This document shows, piece after piece, positions 35,605-45,352 of a stretch of 64,000 bases of DNA. A program made the position numbers and the translations under genes. The notes beneath the pieces were generated by a model, which made no database searches, was not told the DNA's origin, and worked only from the letters and a program-made list of their open reading frames with translations. Numbering within the stretch: position 1 is the stretch's first letter; the number at the start of each line of letters is the position of its first letter. The stretch is from Gammaproteobacteria bacterium (lineage in GTDB: Bacteria > Pseudomonadota > Gammaproteobacteria > Enterobacterales > Alteromonadaceae): NCBI GenBank assembly GCA_017302255.1, contig JAFLDV010000012.1:41562-105561 (forward strand). Direction: 5' to 3'.

Positions 35605-38070
35605 TTATGCCGCTTGTTCAGCCAGTTTGGCTTTATCAGATTCTAATAGCGACTTATCAGCCATCAGATCTGCTGGGTCAAAGTCGTCTACGTTGATAGT
35701 TTTCAGACGACCTTCCTCTGCAACGCGCAATTTATCAGCTTCGGCCGCTGTTAACACACCGAGACTTAAGCCCAAATCCGCGACTTCATTTAAGCGATAG
35801 AATGGCAGACGTTTATTCGCCGCATGCATCACTTTATCAAATAACGGTTCCGCAGCCAGAATGTCGGCAAAAGCTTTTTCCAGTTGGCCTAATAAATTGT
35901 TTGGCTCTTGAGTCAGGTATAGGTGGTTACCTAAACGAGTACGAGATTCACAAGGTGTTTGCATGATTCGTGCGACTTGGTGGTCGGTTACATCTGATGG
36001 ACGACGTAAAGTGCGACCCCATGGGAACACCACGCGTTTCATTACCACACCAACAGCGCGAGCTGGGAAGTTGTCAAATAACTCATCCAATGCTGTTTGA
36101 GCACGAGCTAAGTTATCTTCACAACCCCATTGCACTAATGGTAAATCCTGGGCAGGACGGCCATCGTCGTTGTAACGTTTCAGAATTGTAGAGGTGATAT
36201 AAAGCATTGATAAAATATCGCCTAACCGTGCTGAAATACGTTCACGGCGTTTTAAATCACCGCCCATAGTTGCCATCGAGATATCCGACATCAGGGCCAA
36301 AGCTGCGCTGAAACGGTTCATCTGTTTGTAATAACGAGCAGTTTCGTCACTAACCGGCGCAGCACTGAACGCTGAGTTAGTTAATGATAACCAGAATGTC
36401 CGGAAGAAGTTGCTGATACTAAAACCAATATGGCCAAACAACGCGCGGTCAAATGCCGTTACTGCGGCACGCTCATCATCAAGTTGCGCAGCTTGTAACT
36501 CTGCTAAAACAAATGGATGGCAACGGATCGCACCTTGACCATAAATGATCATGTTACGAGTCAGGATGTTTGCACCTTCAACCGTGATGGCGACAGGGGC
36601 ACCTTGATAACCACGAGCTAAATAGTTGTTTGGACCCATACAAATACCTTTACCGCCGTGTACGTCCATCGCATCGATGATGGCTTGACGCATGCGCTCG
36701 GTCATATGGTATTTAGTGATCGCTGAAATTACTGAAGGTTTTTCGCCAAGGTCGATTGAACCTACTGACATGGTGGTTGAAGCATCTGCCATGTACGCGT
36801 AACCGCCTACACGAGCCATGACTTCTTCAACACCTTCCATCTTACCGATTGGCAATTTGAATTGACGACGGATGCGAGCATAAGCACCTGTAGCCAATGC
36901 AACAGATTTGATCCCACCAGTGCTGTTTGACGGCAGTGTGATAGCACGACCAACTGACAAACATTCAACCAACATACGCCAACCTTGGCCAGCCATTGCT
37001 GGACCACCGATGATGTAGTCAAGTGGCACAAACACATTTTCGCCTTGAGTCGGACCATTTTGGAATGGTACGTTCAACGGGAAGTGGCGACGGCCAATTT
37101 TAACGCCATCAGTATCGGTAGGGATCAGCGCACAAGTGATGCCTAAATCGACTTTATCACCTAACAAACCGTCCGGATCTTGCAGTTTGAATGCAAGACC
37201 TAACACTGTCGCGATAGGTGCTAAGGTGATGTAGCGTTTATTCCAAGTTAAACGCATACCGACAATTTCTTCGCCTTGCCAAGTACCTTTACAAACGATA
37301 CCGAAATCTGGAATAGCGCCTGCGTCAGAACCAGCTTCAGGGCTAGTCAAGGCGAAACAAGGGACTTCTAAGCCTTTCGCTAAACGCGGTAAGTAATGGT
37401 CTTGTTGTTCTTGAGTGCCGTAATGTTGCAATAACTCGCCAGGGCCTAACGAATTAGGTACGCCAACGATTGAACTTAACACCATGCTTTTACTGGTTAA
37501 TTTTTGCAGTACGCAAGACTGGGCATAGGCTGAAAATTCTAAACCACCGAACTTTTTCTTGATGATCATGGCAAAGAAGCCCTGATCTTTTAAATAGGCG
37601 TACACTTCTGGCGATAAATCAGCACGTTCGTGAGTGGTATGCCAGTCATCAACCATGCGCAACACAGTTTCCACTGGACCATCTAAGAAAGCTTGTTCTT
37701 CTGCACTTAAACGCGGTTTTGGGAAATTGTGCAGTTTATGCCAGTCTGGGTTGCCGCGAAATAAATCGCCTTCCCACCAGGTTGTCCCAGCATCAATTGC
37801 TTCTTTTTCCGTAGTCGACATCTCAGGCATGATAGTGCGATACAGTTTTAACAGTGGTTTGGTAATGTATTGTTGGCGGATGCTGGCAATATTCAGTGGT
37901 AATGCAACCACTGCAAAAATTACCCAACTCACCACACCAAAACTGCCTTGCCAACTGCCAGCCAGTAAAATCGCAGCTATTGCCGCGGTGAATAAAGTTA
38001 AACTAGCGCGGTGATACGCTAAAACACCAATTGCGACGAGCAAAAGGGCAACAAATAATAAGGTTTCCAT
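35605..38070 (-). CDS. fadE: Acyl-CoA dehydrogenase
   Basis: First oxidation of fatty-acid beta-oxidation (acyl-CoA to trans-2-enoyl-CoA, FAD as cofactor). 821 residues, the long FadE type (E. coli 814), not the short eukaryotic-like ACAD. Two or three hydrophobic segments within the first 70 residues anchor it to the inner membrane. The acyl-CoA dehydrogenase core follows ([69 protein letters not shown]), then the FadE-specific C-terminal extension. Divergent from yafJ as in E. coli. A FadR-like operator lies just before the start codon. Confidence 0.96.
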   Translation of the reverse strand: METLLFVALLLVAIGVLAYHRASLTLFTAAIAAILLAGSWQGSFGVVSWVIFAVVALPLNIASIRQQYITKPLLKLYRTIMPEMSTTEKEAIDAGTTWWEGDLFRGNPDWHKLHNFPKPRLSAEEQAFLDGPVETVLRMVDDWHTTHERADLSPEVYAYLKDQGFFAMIIKKKFGGLEFSAYAQSCVLQKLTSKSMVLSSIVGVPNSLGPGELLQHYGTQEQQDHYLPRLAKGLEVPCFALTSPEAGSDAGAIPDFGIVCKGTWQGEEIVGMRLTWNKRYITLAPIATVLGLAFKLQDPDGLLGDKVDLGITCALIPTDTDGVKIGRRHFPLNVPFQNGPTQGENVFVPLDYIIGGPAMAGQGWRMLVECLSVGRAITLPSNSTGGIKSVALATGAYARIRRQFKLPIGKMEGVEEVMARVGGYAYMADASTTMSVGSIDLGEKPSVISAITKYHMTERMRQAIIDAMDVHGGKGICMGPNNYLARGYQGAPVAITVEGANILTRNMIIYGQGAIRCHPFVLAELQAAQLDDERAAVTAFDRALFGHIGFSISNFFRTFWLSLTNSAFSAAPVSDETARYYKQMNRFSAALALMSDISMATMGGDLKRRERISARLGDILSMLYITSTILKRYNDDGRPAQDLPLVQWGCEDNLARAQTALDELFDNFPARAVGVVMKRVVFPWGRTLRRPSDVTDHQVARIMQTPCESRTRLGNHLYLTQEPNNLLGQLEKAFADILAAEPLFDKVMHAANKRLPFYRLNEVADLGLSLGVLTAAEADKLRVAEEGRLKTINVDDFDPADLMADKSLLESDKAKLAEQAA

Positions 38071-38084
38071 CTATGTCTCCTGAT

Positions 38085-38101
38085 AAGAGGTCTGACCACT
38101 A
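38085..38101 (-). promoter_or_regulatory. FadR-like operator upstream of fadE
   Basis: On the minus strand TAGTGGTCAGACCTCTT, 15 bases before the fadE start codon. The core TGGTCAGACCT matches the FadR consensus AACTGGTCNGACCNGTT, with 3 mismatches in total, all outside the core. Repression of fadE relieved by acyl-CoA is the expected logic. The rest of the 277-base gap to yafJ holds no other site I can name. Confidence 0.65.
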
Positions 38102-38347
38102 ACAGCTATAGGGTAAAGTGGTTAACGTAAAGATGCAAGTCATTCCAATCCAGTGTAGTTGATTCTCTGTCAATTTTTGTTTAATGCACTGAGATCGCGG
38201 TATATTTCTCATACAACTTCCTCGCGCAAGCCAAAAGTAGAATTTGGTTATCTCTCAGTACGGAAAGTTCTCAAGTTCAGACTTGTCGAGTAATCGTTGT
38301 GACTGCTAAGGTGTCGGTCTACTTGTTTGAAATGTATTTATTGGCTT

Positions 38348-39121
38348 ATGTGCGAACTGTTGGGAATGTCGGCGAACGTGCCGACTGATATTTGTTTTAG
38401 TTTTAAAGGCTTAAAAGAACGTGGCGGCAATACCGGTCCGCATAAAGATGGCTGGGGTATCGCTTTTTATCAGGGTAAAGGTGTGACTACCTTTAAAGAT
38501 GCACAGCCAAGCCATTGTTCCAAAGTTGCTGATTTGGTTAGTGATTATCCGATAAAAAGTAATTCTGTAGTCGCGCATGTTCGTCAAGCCAATCGTGGCC
38601 GGGTGGCATTGGAAAATACCCATCCGTTTACCCGTGAATTGTGGGGACGTTATTGGACTTATGCGCATAATGGCCAGCTAAGAGATTACCGGAACTTGCC
38701 TTATTCGCGGTTTGTGCCGGTTGGTACAACCGATAGCGAACAAGCTTTTTGTTATATTTTATCCGAACTTGCGCTGAAATATCCGGATGGGCCGCGTAGT
38801 CGCCCTGCGATGTTTAAGTTCATCAAGAAGCTCTGTGACGGTCTGCGCCAACAAGGTGTGTTTAACCTATTGTTGAGCGACGGCGACTATTTGTTTTGCT
38901 ATTGCAGTACTCGTTTGCATTACATCACGCGTCGTGCTCCTTTTGGCCAAGCGCGATTATCTGATGTAGACGTAGACATTGATTTCGCTAAAGAAACTAC
39001 CCCAAATGATGTGGTGACAGTTATAGCGACACTGCCGTTGACCAACAACGAGACGTGGCAAGCAATGGGGATTGGCGAAGCGAGATTATTTAAAGCAGGG
39101 CAGTGCATCAGTCAGTTTTAA
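38348..39121 (+). CDS. yafJ: Class II glutamine amidotransferase, YafJ-like
   Basis: 257 residues beginning MCELLGMSANVPTD, so Cys2 is exposed as the Ntn nucleophile once Met is removed; an in-frame start at 38327 would bury it and is rejected. Other glutaminase motifs: HKDGWGIAFY, VVAHVRQANRG, NTHPF and YAHNGQL, and GTTDSEQAF. There is no synthetase domain, so the ammonia acceptor is unknown; the family is related to gamma-glutamyl hydrolases such as DUG3. Divergent from fadE, a synteny kept in E. coli. Confidence 0.93.
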   Translation: MCELLGMSANVPTDICFSFKGLKERGGNTGPHKDGWGIAFYQGKGVTTFKDAQPSHCSKVADLVSDYPIKSNSVVAHVRQANRGRVALENTHPFTRELWGRYWTYAHNGQLRDYRNLPYSRFVPVGTTDSEQAFCYILSELALKYPDGPRSRPAMFKFIKKLCDGLRQQGVFNLLLSDGDYLFCYCSTRLHYITRRAPFGQARLSDVDVDIDFAKETTPNDVVTVIATLPLTNNETWQAMGIGEARLFKAGQCISQF

Positions 39122-39145
39122 CTGATGCACTTTGTATACAAAAAT

Positions 39146-39922
39146 TTACTTAATGCTAGAAAGCTGAACGTCAAATTGTTCAACGTTGTCTTCTGACTGC
39201 CATAAGCGAACGAGCATATAGTTCAGTTCAGGTGCAATCCATGCATAAACTTGCTTGTCTGGACTTTGGCCGTAACGTTCAATCCGCAGCGCCTTCACTT
39301 TCCCAAAGGGTAGTGACAACAATTCTTCAGTGGTTACTTTGTACTTGTACTCACGCGGATTTCCATCACGATTAAGCACTTGGTAAACAAAATCGGTTTT
39401 GCCAGCTTGCAAATCTAGGACGATTTGGCTGTGGTAACTGAGTGAATCTAACCACTCGTCATTCCAGTCAATTTTTTGCAGTTTTTGCTTTTTGCCAACT
39501 TTTAGCGTTTTTTGTAGACGATCAAGCGTTAATTCGTAGTGACGGTTTGGGCCAGAACCTGACCGTTTAAGCAAATAATGATTGGATTTGATTTGGCCAT
39601 TTTCTACGGTAAACCAACTGCGCTCTTCACGTTCGTCATCGAAGATCAGCCAATTGATATCGCTGTGGTAACCAAGTTCATAACCGTTTTCGGTTTTCTT
39701 TAAATAACGCTCGGCATCGCCGTGTTTCTCGCCCGAGCGGAAGACTTCGTAGACAGCATTAAATGGTTGTAACGCTGGCGCAGTCACTTGCTCGGCTGCA
39801 GGCGCAGCTTCAGTGGTTACAGGGACAGTTGATTGGGCAAAACTAAGTGGAGAAACGAGGCAGAAAAATGACGCCGCAAGGCGCCATTGTTTATTCTTGA
39901 TGATCATCATCAGCATATCCAT
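39146..39922 (-). CDS. DUF3108 periplasmic protein
   Basis: 258 residues. A short polar start (three more ATG codons follow within the first six codons), a hydrophobic signal (LAASFFCLVSPLSFAQ), an Ala/Pro-rich linker and a DUF3108 domain (about 50-255: NAVYEVFRSGEKHGDAERYL, SYHSQIVLDLQAG, KALRIERY, WIAPELNYMLVRL). Function unknown; probably a periplasmic beta-rich protein. Its 5' end overlaps the 3' end of purN by 32 bases in another frame, so it is coupled to purMN, an arrangement seen in related aquatic gammaproteobacteria. Confidence 0.85.
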   Translation of the reverse strand: MDMLMMIIKNKQWRLAASFFCLVSPLSFAQSTVPVTTEAAPAAEQVTAPALQPFNAVYEVFRSGEKHGDAERYLKKTENGYELGYHSDINWLIFDDEREERSWFTVENGQIKSNHYLLKRSGSGPNRHYELTLDRLQKTLKVGKKQKLQKIDWNDEWLDSLSYHSQIVLDLQAGKTDFVYQVLNRDGNPREYKYKVTTEELLSLPFGKVKALRIERYGQSPDKQVYAWIAPELNYMLVRLWQSEDNVEQFDVQLSSIK

Positions 39923-40541
39923 GTTTAGAAAGAACCTGTCCGTCTAACAATGCCTGATCGCTGCGTTGTTGTAAACGGTTCTGACAAAACCAACGGATAA
40001 CTAACGGATAAATTCGATGTTCTTGCTCATGTACACGTTCTGCGACGGACTCTGAATCATCATCCGGGAAGATCGGTACTTTCGCTTGCAGGATAACCGG
40101 ACCACCGTCGAGCTCGGCTGTGACAAAATGTACACTGCAGCCATGTTCGGCATCACCGGCGTCGATAGCGCGTTGATGGGTGTTTAATCCTTGATATTTC
40201 GGTAGCAGCGACGGATGGATATTTAACAACCGCCCTTGATAATGCTCGACAAAGTTCGGCGTCAATATGCGCATAAACCCTGCTAAAACCACTAAGTCGG
40301 GTTGGTGTTCATCAATAGCTGCCACCAACGCAGCGTCATAGCTTTGTCGATCCGCATAGGCTTTATGGTCAAGCACTGTGGTGGCAATGCCGGCACGGCG
40401 TGCACGTTCCAAGCCATAAACATTGGCTTTGTTGGAGACGACACCGCGGACACGACCGGCAATAAAGCCGGTCGCGACAGCATCAAGAATGGCTTGGAGG
40501 TTAGACCCGCTACCAGAAATCAAGACAACAATTGATTTCAT
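39891..40541 (-). CDS. purN: Phosphoribosylglycinamide formyltransferase
   Basis: Transfers formyl from 10-formyl-THF to GAR in purine synthesis. 216 residues. VLISGSGSNLQAI phosphate loop, FMRILTPNFV, the catalytic NIHPSLLPKYQGLNTHQRA (Asn-His) and HFVTAELDGGPVI with the active Asp. Five bases after purM; overlaps DUF3108 by 32 bases. Confidence 0.97.
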   Translation of the reverse strand: MKSIVVLISGSGSNLQAILDAVATGFIAGRVRGVVSNKANVYGLERARRAGIATTVLDHKAYADRQSYDAALVAAIDEHQPDLVVLAGFMRILTPNFVEHYQGRLLNIHPSLLPKYQGLNTHQRAIDAGDAEHGCSVHFVTAELDGGPVILQAKVPIFPDDDSESVAERVHEQEHRIYPLVIRWFCQNRLQQRSDQALLDGQVLSKHGYADDDHQE

Positions 40542-40546
40542 GATAA

Positions 40547-41599
40547 TTATGCGTTCACACCAGGGATAATTACTTGGGCTTCACCATCGGCTGCAGCTTG
40601 AATTTCACCCAAATGCCACGCAGTTTCACCTGCTTGGTTAAGGAAATCTAAGGCTGGCTGCAAATTCTCAGCACTAACAACCACAATCATGCCCACGCCA
40701 CAGTTAAAGGTGCGATACATTTCGTGACGGGTCACGTTACCTTGTTGTTGTAACCAGTCGAAAACTGCTGGCCATTGGTAACTTTGTTCATTACACACCG
40801 CTTTAGTATTCGCTGGCAAAACGCGAGGAATGTTTTCCCAGAAACCGCCGCCGGTGATGTGGCATAACGCGTGAACAGGCACAGTTTTGATCAATGACAG
40901 CAAGTTCTTCACGTAAATCCGAGTCGGTGCCATTAAATGGTCCGCTAAAGGTTTACCTGCTAACAATGTATCTGTTGCTTGACCACTGACTTCGATGATC
41001 TTGCGGATCAGTGAAAAGCCATTTGAATGTGGGCCTGATGAGGCAAGAGCGATGATTTGGTCACCAGCTTGGACTTTGCTGCCATCAATGATGTCGGCTT
41101 TTTCCACTACGCCAACACAGAAACCGGCGATGTCGTAATCACCAGAGTGATACATGCCTGGCATTTCGGCAGTTTCACCACCAACCAGCGCACAACCAGA
41201 CTGTGCACAACCTTCAGCGATACCGTGAACTACAGCAGAGGCGGTATCAACGTCTAATTTGCCGGTAGCGTAGTAATCAAGGAAGAACAAAGGTTCTGCA
41301 CCTTGCACGACGATGTCATTGACACACATGGCAACTAAGTCGATACCAACAGTATCATGCCGTTTTAAATCAATGGCTAAGCGTAATTTAGTGCCGACGC
41401 CATCTGTGCCAGAAACTAATACAGGTTCTTTATAACCGGCTGGGATTTGACACATAGCGCCAAAACCACCGAGTCCGCCAATCACCTCTTTGCGGGTAGT
41501 GCGTTTCACTGCACCTTTAATCCGGTCGACTAAAGCCTCACCGGCGTCAATATCTACCCCTGCGTCTTTGTAGCTTAATGAAGTTTTTTGCTCGCTCAC
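40547..41599 (-). CDS. purM: Phosphoribosylformylglycinamidine cyclo-ligase
   Basis: AIR synthetase, fifth purine step, ATP-dependent. 350 residues. [40 protein letters not shown] and [12 protein letters not shown] are all present. GTG start (41599). First gene of purM-purN-DUF3108; upstream TAAAAT in the 119-base gap could be its -10 box. No PurR box found. Confidence 0.97.
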   Translation of the reverse strand: MSEQKTSLSYKDAGVDIDAGEALVDRIKGAVKRTTRKEVIGGLGGFGAMCQIPAGYKEPVLVSGTDGVGTKLRLAIDLKRHDTVGIDLVAMCVNDIVVQGAEPLFFLDYYATGKLDVDTASAVVHGIAEGCAQSGCALVGGETAEMPGMYHSGDYDIAGFCVGVVEKADIIDGSKVQAGDQIIALASSGPHSNGFSLIRKIIEVSGQATDTLLAGKPLADHLMAPTRIYVKNLLSLIKTVPVHALCHITGGGFWENIPRVLPANTKAVCNEQSYQWPAVFDWLQQQGNVTRHEMYRTFNCGVGMIVVVSAENLQPALDFLNQAGETAWHLGEIQAAADGEAQVIIPGVNA

Positions 41600-41718
41600 G
41601 GCTATCCTCGATGGCTGATGGAAACTGGATTAAAAAATCGGCCGCATTTTACCCTGTTTAGCGTCAAGACAAAAGGATTATGCGTGCTCGTTACCGACAA
41701 AGCCGAGCAGTTGTCGGC

Positions 41719-42621
41719 TTAACGCGCTATTTTGCCGTGTTCGGCAAGTAAGATTTGCTTCAGTTGGCGGCTACCAGGCCCAAGTTTGTCTTCTTTTGGG
41801 ATAATAAGTGACATCGGAATTTGTCGCTCTGAGCTCTGCCGCAGTTGCAACCGAACTAAACTGCCATCGGCAATGGCCGATTGCACCATAAAGTCGGGGA
41901 ACCAGCAAAAGCCTAAACCTTGTTTGATGATGTCGAGAGCATCGTGAAAATTATTGACGGTCCAGCGTTGCTCTGCCTTTAACCAACCACCTTTTTCATC
42001 AGGCCTTGCGGCAGTATCCCGGATCACAATTTGTAAATGCTGACTCAATTCATCAGCATCGAGATCTTGGATCTCGGTCAGTGGGTGTTTCGCTGCACAA
42101 ACCAAAATCAACGATGTATTCCAAATAGGTTCGCCTAAAAAGCCCTTTGGGATCACACCGGCTGCAGCAATCACTAAATCTGCTTTGGCTTCGATGATCA
42201 TTTCCGAAGTTCCGGTAATCACTGTATCAATGATTTGGATACGGCTACCACGGCTGATTGGGTGGAATTTGGCCAGTGCTTGATAGAGCTTGGCTTTGGG
42301 GTAAATAATCTCAACCGCAATACGAATTTCTGGTTCCCAGCCCATGTCGATATTGGCGGCAAGCAGTTCCAAATCTTCAATATTCTGTGTCAGTAGGCGA
42401 GAGCGGCGCAGCATGACTTCACCAGCTGGCGTTAAAAATGCTTTGCGTCCCGTGACGGCCAATAACTCAACACCAAGTTGGCTTTGCAGTTTAGCGACTG
42501 CATGGTTCAAGCTAGATTGGCTTTTATTCAAAAGCTCAGCTGCCTGTGCATAACCGCCCGCATCCACAACAGCTTGCAAAATCCGCCATTGTTCTAAAGT
42601 CGATTTCGGGCGATAGGGCAT
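41719..42621 (-). CDS. LysR family transcriptional regulator
   Basis: 300 residues. N-terminal winged helix (about 7-65; AAELLNKSQSSLNHAVAKLQSQLG) and a substrate-binding effector domain (about 90-295). The SLNHAVAKLE-like helix is close to the group that includes E. coli LrhA/YhjC relatives, but I cannot assign a ligand. Unusually for LysR proteins it is not divergent from a target operon: it follows cmoB by 27 bases on the same strand, so it may be read through from yecE-cmoA-cmoB. Its targets are not evident in the window. Confidence 0.88.
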   Translation of the reverse strand: MPYRPKSTLEQWRILQAVVDAGGYAQAAELLNKSQSSLNHAVAKLQSQLGVELLAVTGRKAFLTPAGEVMLRRSRLLTQNIEDLELLAANIDMGWEPEIRIAVEIIYPKAKLYQALAKFHPISRGSRIQIIDTVITGTSEMIIEAKADLVIAAAGVIPKGFLGEPIWNTSLILVCAAKHPLTEIQDLDADELSQHLQIVIRDTAARPDEKGGWLKAEQRWTVNNFHDALDIIKQGLGFCWFPDFMVQSAIADGSLVRLQLRQSSERQIPMSLIIPKEDKLGPGSRQLKQILLAEHGKIAR

Positions 42622-42648
42622 AGTTTCAGCTCCTGTAACATAAAAATA

Positions 42649-43614
42649 TTAAGCGGTCGCGATAATCACCGCACGAAGAGGCGCCGGATAACCCTCGATG
42701 GTTTTACTCTGATCGTTCGGGTCAAGAAAATCAACCAAACTTTCATTTTCCATCCAGCTGGTTTTGCGCTGTTCTTCAAGGCTGGTTTGATTTAAGTCGA
42801 CAACCTTTACGTCCGTAAAACCAACGCGTTCGAGCCACAAAGTTAAAGCTGCGCAGCTTGGGATAAACCAAACATTGCGCATTTTTGCATAACGGTCTTG
42901 TGGCACTAAGCTGGTGTTTTCATCACCATTGATTACTAAAGTTTCCAAAACCAGCTGGCCACCAGGACGCAACTGATTTTTTAACTGTTGCAAGAAATCA
43001 ATTGGGGAACGACGGTGATACAACACACCCATGGAGAAAACGGTATCAAAGGCTTTCAGCGCTGGCATGTCATCGATACCGATCGGCAACAAGTTCACTG
43101 CTTCATCACGGTTATAATGTTTAATAGCTTCAAACTGGCAGTAAAACAGTTGGCTTGGATCTATTCCGACAACAAATTCTGCCCCTGCGCCACGCATCCG
43201 CCATAAGTGGTAGCCGCTGCCACAACCCACATCCAGCACGTACCGGTGCTTTAGGTCGGCTAAATGCGGTAGCACTCTGTCCCATTTCCAATCCGAACGC
43301 CATTCAGTATCTATTTCGAGGCCGTGAATATTGAATGGACCTTTGCGCCATGGCATGAGTTGACGCAGCAATACTTCTAAGCGTTGCATTGCGCCGGCAC
43401 TCATCTCATCAGCGCGACCGAATTCGACGGCACTAGATATGTTGACATAATTCGAGTCAGATTTTGGCAGGTTTGCCAAGACCTTCTGCCACTGTTTAAA
43501 ATCGCCGTGCAACGCTTCTTGTTGCCAATGCTTTAATTGTGCAGGCAAAGTTTCTAACCAGTGACTCAGCTTGTTTTGTGCAAGTTGGGCGTAAAAAGAA
43601 TTAAATAGCTGCAT
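42649..43614 (-). CDS. cmoB: tRNA U34 carboxymethyltransferase
   Basis: Uses carboxy-SAM made by CmoA to turn ho5U34 into cmo5U34 in tRNAs for Ala, Leu, Pro, Ser, Thr and Val (including the tRNA-Pro UGG in this window). 321 residues. [20 protein letters not shown] start, [36 protein letters not shown] motif and [12 protein letters not shown]. The ATG at 43614 gives the family N-terminus; it overlaps the end of cmoA by 14 bases. Confidence 0.96.
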   Translation of the reverse strand: MQLFNSFYAQLAQNKLSHWLETLPAQLKHWQQEALHGDFKQWQKVLANLPKSDSNYVNISSAVEFGRADEMSAGAMQRLEVLLRQLMPWRKGPFNIHGLEIDTEWRSDWKWDRVLPHLADLKHRYVLDVGCGSGYHLWRMRGAGAEFVVGIDPSQLFYCQFEAIKHYNRDEAVNLLPIGIDDMPALKAFDTVFSMGVLYHRRSPIDFLQQLKNQLRPGGQLVLETLVINGDENTSLVPQDRYAKMRNVWFIPSCAALTLWLERVGFTDVKVVDLNQTSLEEQRKTSWMENESLVDFLDPNDQSKTIEGYPAPLRAVIIATA

Positions 43615-44353
43615 GCACAGGCTCCGGCTGTTTAATAGCGACCATTGAGCAAAAGTTGAAACATTGGAACCAAAGCGTCGATAATTCAAACCCTGCATCA
43701 GCAAAACGCTGCCGATGCTCGACGATAGTATCAGGACGCATCACATTTTCTAGTGCAGTGCGCTTTTGGCTGATTTCTAGTTCTGAATACCCATTTGCCC
43801 GCTTAAAATCATGATGCAAATCGATTAACAATTCGTGGGTATGTGGTTCATCTACCACAATTTTTTCGGAAAGAATAAAAATTCCGCCAGGTTTGAGTCC
43901 GCGATAAATCTTGGAGACTAAGGCATCGCGGTCTTGTTTTGGTAAAAATTGTAAAGTGAAATTACTGACCACAACCGCGGCATTTTCAATAGACACTTCA
44001 CGAATGTCGGCAAGTCGCACATCCAGCGGCACAGCTGAGCGGAAAGCTTGAAGATGCATTTTACAGCGTTCGACCATGGCCGGGCTGTTATCAACGGCGA
44101 TAATTTTACTTTGCTCATCGACAAGTTGTCGGCGCATTGCCAAGCTGGCAGCACCCAAGGAACAGCCCAAATCATAATAATTGCTATTCGGTTGCTGGTA
44201 TCGCGCTGTTAATTTGCCGATTGTTTGCACAATAGTTTGATAACCGGGCACCGATCGTTGAATCATGTCTGGAAATACTTCGGCTACAGTCGCGTCGAAA
44301 CAGAAATCTTGGACCTGAGCCAATGGCTCGGCATAAATGGCGTCTTTTTGCAT
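43601..44353 (-). CDS. cmoA: Carboxy-S-adenosyl-L-methionine synthase
   Basis: Makes carboxy-SAM from SAM and prephenate for CmoB. 250 residues. [51 protein letters not shown] and [19 protein letters not shown] are characteristic. The frame is open to 44467, but the ATG at 44353 matches the family. Coupled to cmoB by overlap. Confidence 0.96.
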   Translation of the reverse strand: MQKDAIYAEPLAQVQDFCFDATVAEVFPDMIQRSVPGYQTIVQTIGKLTARYQQPNSNYYDLGCSLGAASLAMRRQLVDEQSKIIAVDNSPAMVERCKMHLQAFRSAVPLDVRLADIREVSIENAAVVVSNFTLQFLPKQDRDALVSKIYRGLKPGGIFILSEKIVVDEPHTHELLIDLHHDFKRANGYSELEISQKRTALENVMRPDTIVEHRQRFADAGFELSTLWFQCFNFCSMVAIKQPEPVHAAI

Positions 44354-44424
44354 GCAAGTCACATTAACCTGAACTAATGCCAAGCATTTTAACCGATTTG
44401 CCGAGGAATTGTCGCCTGTTGTGG

Positions 44425-45282
44425 TTAAAACAAGCCTTGTTGCACTGGTGCCGAGGCTTGTGGCCAAGGCAACAACACTTGATGACTTTCGCCGGTTAGC
44501 TTGAATAAGTCTTCGGCAAACAATCTAGAAAGCTCCGGCGCTAATTTGTTGTCGGGCGTATGGAAAAAGGCATAGGGTGTTTTGCCTTCACCTAGCCATT
44601 GCTGCATTTTTGTCAGCCAAGGTTGATAAAATTGCCGATTTATCGCCATGTCGTCCACACCGATGAAGCGAAATGCAGGTTGATTAGTAAGGGCAACAGC
44701 ATGCACTGGTAACCTAGGTTTTTTTGCTTGCGCATCAATCAGTTCAGCAGAGTTGGCACTGACTGAAAACAGAGCTCTACTATCAAAGCACATCCGTTCC
44801 GCTTGGGTTGATCTCAGTAGGTGATGCAGGTACTGTTCATGCTGGGCTTTGTCAAAAAAACTGAGGTTGCGGACTTCAACACAACATGGCGCAAATTGTT
44901 GAATTTCGTTAATAAATTCCATCACTTTTTCCGGTTCAGCTAAACGATTGCTCTCGGCTAGCTGCAGATGAATGAATCCGATATTTGCGTTGAGCGGTTT
45001 TAGTAGCTCAAGCCATTGCCGAAGCTCTGCAATTGGTTCAGGATGAACTTGATGACTTAGCCGTTTTGGCACTTTGAGACTAAAACGGAAATTGGCGGGG
45101 ACACTTGCTGCCCAGCGCTCGATTGTTGCTGCGGATGGATCTGCATAAAATGTGGTGTTGCCTTCTACTGCATTGAAATATCTGCTGTAGTGGGCTAAAT
45201 AGTCAGTTGAGCGACAGTTTTCCGGAAACAGGCCACCTTTCCAGCGCTCATTTGCCCACATTGGGCATCCTAAAAAATACAC
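44425..45282 (-). CDS. yecE: DUF72 family protein, YecE-like
   Basis: 285 residues, TIM-barrel-like DUF72 protein. Motifs: GCPMWANERWKG, YSRYFNAVEGNTTFY, FRFSLKVPKRLSHQ, GFIHLQL, CCVEVRNLSFF and the C-terminal PYAFFHTPDNKLAPELSR. Biochemical role unknown. It stands 71 bases upstream of cmoA, like yecE next to cmoAB in E. coli, which hints at a link to tRNA modification by context only. Confidence 0.9.
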   Translation of the reverse strand: MYFLGCPMWANERWKGGLFPENCRSTDYLAHYSRYFNAVEGNTTFYADPSAATIERWAASVPANFRFSLKVPKRLSHQVHPEPIAELRQWLELLKPLNANIGFIHLQLAESNRLAEPEKVMEFINEIQQFAPCCVEVRNLSFFDKAQHEQYLHHLLRSTQAERMCFDSRALFSVSANSAELIDAQAKKPRLPVHAVALTNQPAFRFIGVDDMAINRQFYQPWLTKMQQWLGEGKTPYAFFHTPDNKLAPELSRLFAEDLFKLTGESHQVLLPWPQASAPVQQGLF

Positions 45283-45352
45283 AGCGGGCTTCCTAAACAG
45301 TGCACATTGGCCCCTAAATCGATGATCGCGGACTCGCGACAGTGCTGGTTAA

